This document shows, piece after piece, positions 35,964-44,073 of a DNA stretch of 64,000 nt (position 1 is its first letter; every line of letters begins with the position of its first letter). Location of the stretch: the NCBI RefSeq assembly GCF_006715005.1, contig NZ_VFMJ01000001.1, forward strand, positions 3,968,001-4,032,000, written 5' to 3'. The notes beneath the pieces are model-generated. The model did no database searches. It saw only the letters and a list, made by a program, of their open reading frames with translations, and was not told the origin of the DNA. Source of the stretch: Serratia marcescens. Lineage in GTDB: Bacteria > Pseudomonadota > Gammaproteobacteria > Enterobacterales > Enterobacteriaceae. Both the position numbers and the translations under genes were made by a program.

Positions 35964-36054
35964 CGGTTTATCCCCGCTGGCGCGGGGAATACATCACGTC
36001 CGACTTGATGGCGGTTGAACCGCATCGGTTTATCCCCGCTGGCGCGGGGAACAC
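35964..36054 (-). CRISPR. Two-repeat type I-E-like CRISPR relic, no cas genes
   Basis: Two 29-base repeats at 35964-35992 and 36026-36054 read CGGTTTATCCCCGCTGG then CGCGGGGAATAC (first) or CGCGGGGAACAC (second). They flank one 33-base spacer (35993-36025). The repeat is the reverse complement of the E. coli type I-E repeat, so the array would be read on the minus strand with any leader to the right of 36054. The left repeat, the leader-distal one, differs at one base, as terminal repeats often do. No cas gene is present in the window. Confidence 0.85.
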
Positions 36055-36501
36055 CTATGGAATTACGCAAAGCGGCCACACATAGGCAGGTGCTCTTGTT
36101 GTCGATATGACCAAAGTATAGATTCAGCGGCGTGGCAGAAGTTTACGCCAAGAGTTAATTATGTAACAAATTGAAAATGTTAAGAAATACAGATAATGTG
36201 CATTATGTTAAATGGCATCGCATGAGCAAAGCGTCACGATGCTGGCCAGCATGAGCATCGCGTTCGCTCTGCTCTCGTCAGCTGCAGGTGAACGCTGTTT
36301 GATATGACCCTCCCCCTGTCTCTCCCTATTTCTAAATGGTTGCATCATTGCTCTTCTGTCCCCCGGGAAAAGTTGTGTGTGGTGTGAACGCGACGGTGTA
36401 TCCTCATGGAGGATTTGTGAGCTGAATATCAATATATTGTGTTTTATATTTTCAGAACACACAGTATATTCTAATTTCATCATCTACTAGAGGGTGTGGC
36501 T
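36055..36501. other. Intergenic region right of the CRISPR relic
   Basis: No convincing gene. If the array was active, its leader would be in the AT-rich part from about 36055 to 36215. The right end provides the promoter for the DUF2188 gene. A 91-codon frame on the minus strand (36208-36483) has no recognisable features and is not called. Confidence 0.4.
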
Positions 36502-36723
36502 GTGGGAAAAAATCAGCATGTTGTACCGCACAACGGGCAGTGGGCTGTGCGTGGCGAAGGGAATCAGAGAGTCACGTCGGTTCACTCAACCCAACAGCAG
36601 GCTATCGATGCCGGCAGAGGGATCGCTCGCAATCAGGAAAGTGAGTTGGTGATCCACCGACCTAACGGACAGATCCGTGACAAGGACTCGCACGGGAAAG
36701 ACCCTTTCCCACCGAAAGGATAA
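36502..36723 (+). CDS. DUF2188 domain protein
   Basis: 73-aa small soluble protein starting at GTG (MGKNQHVVPHNGQWAVRGEG) with the DUF2188 pattern: HVVPHxxxWAVRGEGNxRxT, AIDAGRxIARN and ELVIHRPNGQIRDKDSHGKDP. Function unknown; similar small proteins occur widely and some are stress-linked. AGAGGG stands 8 bases before this GTG; an in-frame GTG 6 bases earlier is too close to it. It is followed by a strong terminator. Confidence 0.85.
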   Translation: MGKNQHVVPHNGQWAVRGEGNQRVTSVHSTQQQAIDAGRGIARNQESELVIHRPNGQIRDKDSHGKDPFPPKG

Positions 36724-36727
36724 GACT

Positions 36728-36751
36728 AAGGCGCCTGAGGGCGCCTTTTTT
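36728..36751 (+). terminator. Rho-independent terminator of the DUF2188 gene
   Basis: AAGGCGCC, TGA loop, GGGCGCC followed by TTTTTT: a GC-rich stem with a T-run, 5 bases after the stop codon. Confidence 0.88.
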
Positions 36752-36870
36752 ACACACCATACCGCTCATGGTCGTTACCCGAAATGACATCGAGGGTCAA
36801 TTCACACCAGGTGATCGAGCCTTCCTGATTGCGCGCCTGCCGAGGCAGTATGAAGCGTCGAGTTTGCGTG

Positions 36871-37089
36871 TTAAATTCGGCCGGTATTATATTTACGGTT
36901 GAATTTATCATCCGACTGGAATAAAAAGACTATCCCTTCGATAAAGCCGACAATTGACGGGATCCCCGTCCAACATAAAAGCAGATAGAACAGCCCCCAC
37001 CACTTCATGCCCAAATAAAATTTATGTATGCCTAATCCGCCCAGAAATATGGCCAACAGGGCCGCCGGCAGTTTCTCTTTTCTGTTCAT
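36871..37089 (-). CDS. TM2 domain membrane protein
   Basis: 72-aa protein with the TM2 domain pattern: KEKLPAALLAIFLGGLGIHKFYLG, then WWGLFYLLLCWTGIPSIVGFIEGIVFL. Two transmembrane helices are joined by a short turn. Function unknown; widely found in bacteria. It carries a charged C-terminal tail (DDKFNRKYN). Confidence 0.85.
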   Translation of the reverse strand: MNRKEKLPAALLAIFLGGLGIHKFYLGMKWWGLFYLLLCWTGIPSIVGFIEGIVFLFQSDDKFNRKYNTGRI

Positions 37090-37431
37090 ATATAAAATAT
37101 TTCTTGCCTTTCAATCGACTATCACTATGGGTAACAGGGTTCTGCTTCGCAGAGATCCTGACCTCAATGGTGCCAGCACGTATGCTAAGCTTACTCAATA
37201 TTAAGCTTAGCAACAAATTATTAAACGAAAGGTTAACCGTCTCAGCGATATTAAAACGGCAGATCTGCATCACCCGCAGCCGGGCTATAAAATAGAAATC
37301 AGGCGCAAGGAAAGGAGAGCGTGCCACGTTAACGCCTTGCTCAAGATAAATGTGGAGCATTGATTTGAAAAAGTTAAATTTATTTCAAGGGGGAATTAAA
37401 GGGACTGAACAGCGTCAGGGTGCGATCTGAA
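37090..37431. other. Intergenic region with a short inverted repeat
   Basis: No supported gene. GCTAAGCTTA at 37184-37193 and TAAGCTTAGC at 37202-37211 form a perfect 10-base inverted repeat with an 8-base centre; it may be an operator or a weak hairpin upstream of the TM2 gene. Confidence 0.4.
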
Positions 37432-37469
37432 AGAAAAAATGAAAGGGAAGCCATCCTGCAATGGCTCCC
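37432..37469 (-). terminator. Rho-independent terminator of the YgdI/YgdR-like lipoprotein gene
   Basis: On the minus strand GGGAGCCAT and ATGGCTTCCC pair around a 6-base loop and are followed by TTTCATTTTTTC. The stem begins 26 bases after the lipoprotein stop codon. Confidence 0.75.
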
Positions 37470-37494
37470 GGAACTTGCTGAACGCGGCGCCGTC

Positions 37495-37728
37495 TCAGTT
37501 GTCGAGCGTGTTCATGTCCGTGATCTGGTCGCGGTTAATCTGTTCCCGTTTCCCGGTTTGCGCGTTTTTGTAGGAAATCAGTCCGGTATCCGCATCAACC
37601 GAGGGCTTACCACTGGTCACAATCGTGCGGCCATCTTTGGTCTTGATAGCTTGGTTGGAAGAACAACCGGCAACGGCGAACATACCCAGCGCGCTTACGG
37701 CGATCGCCAACAGAGACATCTTTTTCAT
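37495..37728 (-). CDS. YgdI/YgdR family lipoprotein
   Basis: 77-aa small lipoprotein. Signal sequence MKKMSLLAIAVSALGMFAV with lipobox VAGC (Cys22), followed by SSNQAIKTKDGRTIVTSGKP and a C-terminal MNTLDN, the SH3-like small fold of YgdI/YgdR proteins. Lipid-anchored to the envelope, function unknown. GGTAGTAAACG precedes the ATG. Confidence 0.88.
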   Translation of the reverse strand: MKKMSLLAIAVSALGMFAVAGCSSNQAIKTKDGRTIVTSGKPSVDADTGLISYKNAQTGKREQINRDQITDMNTLDN

Positions 37729-37958
37729 CGTTTACTACCTGTGTTATGTGCTTGCAAAAAAGATAACATTCCCGGTTGTTTGCAAACAATATGCGAAAAT
37801 TTCATCCGCTCAAAAGATCGGCGAAACTATGCAACGTTGCCTAAACAGCGCGTGCATTTCGTAAAATATTTGCTATCTTGCATCCACGCAGACAAATAGC
37901 CTCTGCATTATTCGCCAGGCCTCCTGTGCGGTTGGTTAACTCAGATATTTATATTGCG

Positions 37959-38066
37959 ATGAGAAAATTCCTAATTACTACCTTGGTCACCATAGGGACG
38001 CTCCTGTGCATTTCCGGTTTTATGGCCATACTGTCGGTTATTGTCACTTATGAAGTATTATCCTAG
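37959..38066 (+). CDS. Possible small membrane protein (35 aa)
   Basis: A 35-codon frame MRKFLITTLVTIGTLLC... with one long hydrophobic helix, ending TYEVLS. It could be a small single-span membrane protein. No clear ribosome site is visible, so this may be chance; the hydrophobic pattern with a basic start is the only support. Confidence 0.3.
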   Translation: MRKFLITTLVTIGTLLCISGFMAILSVIVTYEVLS

Positions 38067-38083
38067 TGATTAATAAATAATTT

Positions 38084-40198
38084 TCAATTTCCTCTCGTGC
38101 TTCCCTCGTCACCGTTATTTTCTCTCGTCGGGGGAGTATCAAACGGGCGATGACCGATCGCTCCCTCTGACAAGGCGTTCTGCCACTGCGTCACGTCGGG
38201 TTCCTGGATCTTTGATTTGCCGATACCCACGCGCAGGGGCTGATAATCGGGCACGTCTGCGATGACGGCCTTACCCCAGCGGTTGCCGGGGATGGCATGA
38301 CTTTCTTCATAGAATGGGGTACCCACGTCACGCCGGGAATCGAACAACAGGCGCGTACTGCCGGGGACATCGACGCGATGAAAAGCGCCGCCCTGAGGAG
38401 TGAGCGTTGCTCCTCCCTGTGCAGAGAACCCCACTGCTGCATACTGCCCTTCCTGCAAGTCGACGTTGGCATTCAGGCTGACGATGTCACCTTCATGATC
38501 ATAATAACCGCCTAAGCTGGACTGGCTGCGTGAATGCCCTGCCGTGATGAGGTAGCTGTTATTTTCATCGATATCATCCGCGTATTCGATCCTGTGTGAC
38601 GCTTTCCCCTGCTCTATGGCCAGGCTTTGGCTGATATAGCCGTTGCTGTGCAAAGGGATAGAAATCGATACGTACATGCCTTCGTCGTTGGCGCCGGCAT
38701 ACGTATTGCGATAGGCCGAAACGGACAGGTTCAGATCCTTGAGTCCTCCAAGGTCGAAATCCCGAGAAACCTGCAGGGTGTAGCGATCGCTGGACGGTGA
38801 ATCCCAGTAGGACTGGTAGTTATAGCTCAGGCTGATGCTGAGGCCCAATTCCCTGAATTGTCTACTGACCGAAAGCACTTCCATGGCTTTATTGCCGCTG
38901 ATGCGAAACCCCAAAACCCGAGAGTCCAGGTAGTCGCTCATGCCCATGTAATCCTGATCCATGAACTGATACCCGGTAAAACTTATCTGGCTGTCGAGAT
39001 CGTCGAACGATTTTGTGTATCGGGCCCGGATCGCATTGCCGCGCAGGGTTTCATTATCCGCAGGAAGATACGCCTGGGCACGCGTCATATCTAAAGAGAG
39101 TGCGCCCAGGTGAGCAAACTCCCGACCGGCGCCCAAGGATAGCGCGCTGTAATCGCCCGCGACAATCATCCCGCTGTATAAGGACCATCCGTTTCCTACC
39201 CCCCATGACACCTCGCCGGCGCTAAACGGAGGATCTTGCAAATAATGCTCCCAGGCCGAGGGTTTTCCCGCGGCCAACTTGAAGCGAATGTCGCCACCGC
39301 GTGTCAGATAGGGGCTGCCGGCCGAATTGACCGAGAAGAGTTGCACACTGCCGTCCTGTTCTTCAACACGCACATTGAGCTCGCCGGCGACGGCGCCGTT
39401 GATCCTCTGGATACGGAACGGGCCGGGTTTTACCTGAGTTTCATACAGCACACGCCCTTGCTGCTTGATGGTGACTTTCGCATTGGTGCGTGCGATCCCC
39501 GCCACGTCAGGAACCGCGTCGCGCAGGGTCGAAGGGAGCATGCTGTCGTCGGAAAGCAGCGTTACACCGGCGAAGCGAAAGCTGTCAAAAATACTGGAGT
39601 CGAGGTAGTTCTCACCCAGTGTGAGTTTTGCCCGCCAGGCAGGAATGGCGCGGTAGGCGTAATAGCGACTGATATCCAGGGAGTGGGAGGCATCCATACC
39701 GAAGTAGGCCTTGCGTTCCAGGCTCCCCTGCCAGTCTGCGCGCAAGCGCCAGGCGCCGATATTCGCCCCCGTCGTTCCATTACCGCTGAAACTGTAATCG
39801 ATACCTTCGTCCCGCTGCCGCTGGAGTTGAGCGTTGGCGGTATAGTCGAAGATAAGACCGGGAATACCGTCATCCCAGTGAGGATCAGAAGCATGATTTT
39901 GCGAGGGCAACCGTGTTGTTCCCTTGCCGTTCGCCGCATACGTACCAGAGGGAGACAAGGCCGCTAAAAATGAGAGTCCCCATCCCAACGATTGGTGACG
40001 TGGCAGTCTTATGCCTGACTGAAGGATAACCTGTAACAACGAGACCGTTCCAATACGCTGGGCAACTTGCAAAGCCCGCGAGTGTAACAGATGTGGCGTT
40101 GGGCATTGAGTTCGTTGAGAGAATAAAACGGTGTCCCGCCATGCCTGTCGCACAGAGCCTGGCGTCGGGGTCTGTGAGGAACGGCCGGCGCAATGCAC
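38084..40198 (-). pseudogene. Degenerate fimbrial usher (N-terminal and C-terminal domains missing)
   Basis: From about 39840 down to about 38200 the frame encodes the outer-membrane beta-barrel and plug of a chaperone-usher pathway usher: WDDGIPGLIFDYTANAQ, NIGAWRLRADWQG, ...PGPFRIQRI, then barrel strands to DVPDYQPLRVGIGK. Ushers are normally about 800-850 aa. Here the N-terminal domain that binds chaperone-subunit complexes is absent; the sequence upstream (39870-40198) is unrelated, although GLSFLAALSPSGTYAAN could be a remnant signal peptide. The C-terminal domains are also shortened. No chaperone or pilin gene is nearby. Probably non-functional. Confidence 0.7.
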
Positions 40199-40332
40199 CG
40201 ATCATGAAGCGCTTAAATTCGCCGAAGAATGCGCGCGATGTCCAATAAATCAATTGCTTGTAATTGATTTCGAGTTGATTGACCGCAATGCAGCATTTTG
40301 TCCCATGCCATCATTTCTTTATTAGGATATTT

Positions 40333-40370
40333 CTTAGGATATTTTCACTTTTGCACGCGCCCCCTGTAAA
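40333..40370 (+). repeat. Left copy of a 38-base direct repeat flanking the Ltp-like gene
   Basis: Starts cttaggata and contains gcgccccctgt. It matches 32 of 38 bases with 40904-40941. This copy lies about 65 bases upstream of the Ltp-like gene and may contain its promoter. Confidence 0.65.
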
Positions 40371-40435
40371 ATTGGCTCGCGAGACAAGGATTTAGAGGGC
40401 GTGAAAGGCGCCGTATGAATTATGGAGATATTTCA

Positions 40436-40813
40436 ATGAATTTTTTGAAGATAGTACTGACTGCCGCTGTGTTTGTCGCTGCGCCTACATGGGCGGGAGA
40501 TTTGACTGGGCCTCAAAAAAATGCCGCTAGATCTGCGAAGCAGTATCTCAGTGTGGCGGGCTTCTCACGGAGCGGTCTGATTCAGCAACTCTCATCGGAT
40601 GCGGGGGATGGTTACGAGATATCTGACGCTACGGTAGCCGTGGACAGCCTGAACATTGATTGGAATCAGGAGGCGGTGAAATCAGCCAGGCAGTATCTCA
40701 GTATGATGGGCTTCTCGTGCAAAGGCCTCATTCATCAACTTTCCTCAAATGCCGGAGACAAATACACCGTTGACCAGGCAACCTACGGTGCAAAACAGGC
40801 AGGTGGCTGCTAA
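40436..40813 (+). CDS. Secreted Ltp-like protein with two tandem repeats
   Basis: 125-aa protein with a signal peptide (MNFLKIVLTAAVFVAAPTWA, cleavage about residue 20) and two copies of the Ltp domain (PF07553 type). The first has AKQYLSVAGFSRSGLIQQLS, the second ARQYLSMMGFSCKGLIHQLS; each is followed by a SDAGDGY- or SNAGDKY-like end. In the Streptococcus phage TP-J34 lipoprotein Ltp such repeats block phage DNA injection (superinfection exclusion). No lipobox is seen here, so it should be periplasmic. GGAGAT stands before the chosen ATG; an earlier ATG at 40415 is less likely. An anti-phage role is inference. Confidence 0.75.
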   Translation: MNFLKIVLTAAVFVAAPTWAGDLTGPQKNAARSAKQYLSVAGFSRSGLIQQLSSDAGDGYEISDATVAVDSLNIDWNQEAVKSARQYLSMMGFSCKGLIHQLSSNAGDKYTVDQATYGAKQAGGC

Positions 40814-40821
40814 AAAACGGC

Positions 40822-40852
40822 GTGGCTCAACCGATGGTTACACTTGAGCCAC
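40822..40852. terminator. Stem-loop after the Ltp-like gene
   Basis: GTGGCTCAA and TTGAGCCAC form a perfect 9-bp stem 9 bases after the stop codon. No T-run follows on the plus strand, but on the minus strand the stem leads into GCCGTTTTTT, so it could end transcription from the right. Confidence 0.45.
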
Positions 40853-40903
40853 CGAATTCCATGGCGCCGGTGTTTGCTCCCCCAACATGCGGTTTTTTAT
40901 TCA

Positions 40904-40941
40904 CTTAGGATAATTTCCGTTTTCCAAGCGCCCCCTGTTAA
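40904..40941 (+). repeat. Right copy of a 38-base direct repeat flanking the Ltp-like gene
   Basis: Same sequence type as 40333-40370 (cttaggata ... gcgccccctgt), 571 bases downstream. No gene follows that would need a promoter. Confidence 0.65.
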
Positions 40942-41052
40942 CGTCAGCCTGGCGACGGGAATGGTCGCACAGGTGCGTTGTGTTGCAGGGGGACAGTCAT
41001 TCGTGACGTGATCCCCTGGCCGGCAAGATCCCATCAACGAATTCCACGGTGA

Positions 41053-41332
41053 TTAGCGGCTTCTCCTGATCGACTGTTCGACCTGTTTAACCTGTTCCGC
41101 GAACTTGCCGGCCTGCTTGATGCGTTCAATACGCTCTTGCACTTTCTGAACATCGCCCAGAAATTCTGGTCATATCTGCCAGCGGAAGCGCTTGATAATA
41201 GCCCTGCGCGCTACTGGTGCCATAATACCGAAGCATCAGCAGCAGGTTCAGAAAAGCCTCATCCCCCTGGACTTGGCGAACGACCCATTTCCGAACAGCC
41301 TGAACCCCGCTGATATCTCGCCATGCCCAGTA
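41053..41332 (-). pseudogene. Decayed 3' gene fragment, family not recognised
   Basis: The minus strand reads like protein in two phases. From 41332 YWAWRDISGVQAVRKW continues through DEAFLNLLLMLRYYGTSS to ALPLADMTR near 41170; then, one frame over, EFLGDVQKVQERIERIKQ runs to a TAA at 41053. A stop codon immediately precedes the first part. This looks like the C-terminal 90 or so residues of a former protein with one frameshift. I do not recognise the family. Confidence 0.5.
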
Positions 41333-41530
41333 TTACTTGACCACTACAGCTGCCATTGCTACCCGCTTCTCGCAAGTAGTAAGGCAGTTATCAAGTGCCC
41401 GGTACCGTATTGGCTCACATTTGCCCCCCCATTTAACCGAGTAGACCGATACGCCCCACCTCAACCTTAACGCTCAAACTTTGAATTGAGAAAAGTTATT
41501 TATTTAAACTCAATCAGTTATCCAATAAAT

Positions 41531-41549
41531 GCAAATAAAAATCATTATC
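41531..41549. promoter_or_regulatory. Candidate Fur box upstream of the Cys/His enzyme-like gene
   Basis: GCAAATAAAAATCATTATC matches the 19-base Fur consensus GATAATGATAATCATTATC at 15 positions, with the right half perfect. It lies 95 bases before the start codon, upstream of TTGATC and TTTTTTACTGTAC sequences that could form the promoter. Confidence 0.55.
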
Positions 41550-41643
41550 ACTTGATCTAATAGATAAGTTCGTTTAGCATTTTTTACTGTACATTTATAC
41601 AGTTTTCTGTGTGACTTATATTCCATTACTTGAGGGTTTCATC

Positions 41644-42885
41644 ATGGCTAACAAACCGTACATTGTTGTAAACCAATTCCACGGCAACATCCTGGTTGGC
41701 GATCCAGCACGTGACTTCACACCTGGTCACGTTAATCTGTCCTATTACGATAAAGACGGAAAATACCTTGGCACTTATGGTGCCAACCACGACAACAGCT
41801 GGAGTGGTATTCTGGAGGAAACAGAGACTAACAAAGCACGAATGTCCAAGGGACAAGCGTGGTATAACCAGTCTTATATTTATCCTGAAGAAAATGCCTT
41901 TCTAAAATCCTGGGATTACGTGCGACAAGGTTCAATAAAAACCAAAAACAAGGAGAAGGAATACGAGCTATGGGGGGGGAACTGCGTTGATTTTGCTACC
42001 CAAGCTTTGTGTTTGGTTAATGAAAACTTAGGTAACTATCTTAAGGATGGTTCTGTTCTTAAAGCCTACTCTAAACTCAGAGACACCGCATGTCCTATTG
42101 ATAATTCACATCGACAACGTCGTAGTTTGCAAAGTAATATTGATGACTTCGAAAGGATTTATGGCGTGAAAATCCTCAGGGTTATTCCTGCAAATATTGG
42201 TAGCCCGTTAAAACTTTATCGCGACTCAAAATTCGTTAACGACAGCTATTCAATTCCTAGACGTCGGGTAAATGGAGCTCCTGCTGCCGAGCCTTCAAAC
42301 TATGCATGGGATAACGTGAAAGAGTTTCTCGTTACTCGGGGAACCAACTGTCCTTCTAGTAAGAACTATTTGGTCGCATATTTAACGCTTGTGTCACCCA
42401 TTGTCATCAATCTAGACGGACTTGGCATTAAAACCACTTCTGTAGTCGGGGCAAAAGCCATGTTTGACATAGCTGGGTCTGGCGATCGGTGTTACACAGG
42501 CTGGATCACACCTGGCTCTGGCTTTCTGATTTGTGATAATGAAGGCACCGGCCAGGTTGATAGCATCAACGATATGTTTGGTGGGATGGAACGGGGTGAA
42601 GGATTCTTTAAACTGGCCCGACTCGACAGTAACAATGATGGGGTTATTGATCAATCAGACCCTGCTTTCTCAAAACTGAAAGTCTGGATCGATAAAAATG
42701 GAGATGGTATTGTCGATGATGGAGAAATCTTTTCGTTAACCGAACTTGGGGTTGAATCTCTCTGTGTCGAATTTGACAATGTAGATGAAGAAGACGATAA
42801 CGGCAATATGATCGGTGAAAGAGCATATGCCGTCATTAACGGGAAGAAACACGAGATGTCTGACGTGTATTTTAAATACTTCTAA
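41644..42885 (+). CDS. Predicted Cys/His (permuted papain-like) protein with C-terminal calcium-binding module
   Basis: 413-aa protein starting MANKPYIVVNQFHGN after GAGGG. Residues 1-130 contain PGHVNLSYYD (His29) and, later, GGNCVDFATQAL (Cys114, Asp116). This His-before-Cys order is that of permuted NlpC/P60 or LRAT-like papain folds, which include amidases, peptidases and acyltransferases. Residues 250-413 match the C-terminal module common in large secreted RTX-type proteins: INLDGLGIKTT, a TGWITPGSGFLICD strand, and two EF-hand-like loops (DSNNDGVIDQSD 328-339, DKNGDGIVDDGE 350-361). There is no signal peptide and no GGxGxD repeats. AT-richer than core genes, Fur box upstream. A secreted effector or toxin is plausible but inferred. 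Confidence 0.55.
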   Translation: MANKPYIVVNQFHGNILVGDPARDFTPGHVNLSYYDKDGKYLGTYGANHDNSWSGILEETETNKARMSKGQAWYNQSYIYPEENAFLKSWDYVRQGSIKTKNKEKEYELWGGNCVDFATQALCLVNENLGNYLKDGSVLKAYSKLRDTACPIDNSHRQRRSLQSNIDDFERIYGVKILRVIPANIGSPLKLYRDSKFVNDSYSIPRRRVNGAPAAEPSNYAWDNVKEFLVTRGTNCPSSKNYLVAYLTLVSPIVINLDGLGIKTTSVVGAKAMFDIAGSGDRCYTGWITPGSGFLICDNEGTGQVDSINDMFGGMERGEGFFKLARLDSNNDGVIDQSDPAFSKLKVWIDKNGDGIVDDGEIFSLTELGVESLCVEFDNVDEEDDNGNMIGERAYAVINGKKHEMSDVYFKYF

Positions 42886-42898
42886 TACCGATGTGTCC

Positions 42899-42927
42899 AC
42901 CTCGCGTTTCTATTACGCGAGGTTTTT
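42899..42927 (+). terminator. Rho-independent terminator of the 41644-42885 gene
   Basis: ACCTCGCG and CGCGAGGT pair around a 9-base loop and are followed by TTTTTC on the plus strand. It overlaps the 3' end of the convergent membrane-protein gene. Confidence 0.8.
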
Positions 42928-43311
42928 CTTGTTGCAGTATAGCACCCAGCAGACATAGAGACCGAGCAGGGATGACAGAATGAATGTCGCGATAGTAATA
43001 CTGTCGTTCTTATAAAAATAGTGGTATGCAAATGGAAAACTCACTGCATTAGCTATCAATGTTGCAACCATTATTACAATCATTGCTGTTGATGAGTGCC
43101 ATTTGTTCTTTCGATAATTGAAAATGCTGACCACGTACAGAACCAACATGATTGGAGTAATAAATATTGAGAACAAATAAAAGCTATATTTCAATTCATG
43201 AAATTTAGAGAGGTCTAACGATAATATTACGCTCGAAGAATAAAGTATTATCATGTTAATCAACAGTATCAATGGGCTTGACCACACTATGACTTTGTTT
43301 AACTTCTTCAT
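42913..43311 (-). CDS. Four-helix membrane protein of unknown function, Fur-controlled
   Basis: 132-aa protein with four hydrophobic segments (about residues 8-30, 43-62, 76-97 and 106-124) and a basic tail (CNKKNLA). No family recognised. The start MKKLNKVIVW at 43311 is chosen because AAGGA lies 6 bases upstream; an ATG 6 bases earlier would touch it. A near-perfect Fur box is 14 bases upstream, so iron starvation should induce it. It is convergent with the Cys/His enzyme-like gene, which also has a Fur box, so the two may act together, for example as effector and immunity protein. That is speculation. Confidence 0.65.
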   Translation of the reverse strand: MKKLNKVIVWSSPLILLINMIILYSSSVILSLDLSKFHELKYSFYLFSIFITPIMLVLYVVSIFNYRKNKWHSSTAMIVIMVATLIANAVSFPFAYHYFYKNDSITIATFILSSLLGLYVCWVLYCNKKNLA

Positions 43312-43324
43312 ATACATTCCTTTT

Positions 43325-43343
43325 GATAATGATTTTCATTATC
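43325..43343. promoter_or_regulatory. Fur box upstream of the four-helix membrane protein
   Basis: GATAATGATTTTCATTATC matches the Fur consensus GATAATGATAATCATTATC at 18 of 19 positions and ends 14 bases before the start codon. Confidence 0.88.
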
Positions 43344-44073
43344 AACAATGACATGCAAGAAGTAAAGAAAATCGGCTTACTCAGTTTTTTGCCACGCAAA
43401 TCCGATTTCTGGCAGTTTCGGATCACCCGATCGTCCCCCTTCTCCGCAGCCCCCGTCAACACAACATGTGGCACTTGTTCAGCTGAGTTTTCTTCTAGAT
43501 GCTGTGTTTGACCGGCCTGATCGTTAACTGCGGCTCCGGGCCGAAAACCACGGTATGATTATTTTCCCGCCGTGGAACATTTCCGGAAAGTTGCCATAAT
43601 CCAGAAAGTCGGATCAACCAGATACGGGCGCCCGGTAATTTAATAGAGTGGTTATATGGATACTTATTATCAGGCGAGTGATGTTTACGGCAGGAAACTG
43701 CGGAGAACCATCACCGCCGTGAAGGTTAGGAAGATTGCGGAGAGGTAATAATTTTTCAGACGCACTTTTGTCGGCACAGTGAACGGCTGGCATATCATCG
43801 AGAAAGCTGAATTCCCGCGAAATTCCTGCCTAGTGAATGACAAAGTGCGACTGTCGCTCGGTACAACGAATTCTCGGTTTATCCCCGCTCTCGCGGGGAA
43901 TACTCTAAATATATCTAGTTGAATTATATTAACTTTAAACATCTACGAGATTTCACCGCGATTTAAGCATCCGGGCAGCCACATAACCCTTTGAAATCTA
44001 ATAAATAAAAAAACCACCTATAGCAATAAAGCAGGATCACCGAGTTTTTGCGCTATAACAACAAGATACCCCC
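43344..44073. other. Gene-poor region with a lone CRISPR-like repeat
   Basis: No supported gene in about 730 bases. It contains short coding-like scraps (for example a 30-codon frame from 43656 rich in Arg and Lys) and the lone repeat at 43875-43903. An 85-codon minus-strand frame (43685-43942) reads through the repeat and is considered spurious. GC content is mixed, which fits a scarred accessory region. Confidence 0.5.
43875..43903 (-). CRISPR. Solitary type I-E-like CRISPR repeat
   Basis: 29 bases starting CGGTTTATCCCCGCTCTC and ending CGCGGGGAATAC, in the same orientation as the relic at 35964-36054. It shares the AATAC end of the leader-distal copy and differs by two bases in the loop. 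No second repeat lies within 100 bases on either side. It is probably the leftover of an array or a stray copy. Confidence 0.65.

Noticed and set aside
36208-36483. 91-codon minus-strand frame near the CRISPR relic
   Set aside because: No family resemblance, no clear ribosome site, overlaps the promoter region of the DUF2188 gene.
41644-42885. Calling the 413-aa protein an RTX haemolysin
   Set aside because: It lacks GGxGxD repeats and a secretion operon; only the C-terminal calcium-loop module is shared with such proteins.
43323-43511. 62-codon plus-strand frame starting in the Fur box
   Set aside because: Starts inside the regulatory site of the opposite gene and has no homology or ribosome site.
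43685-43942. 85-codon minus-strand frame containing VFPARAGINR
   Set aside because: That peptide is the usual chance translation of a CRISPR repeat; no independent support for a gene.
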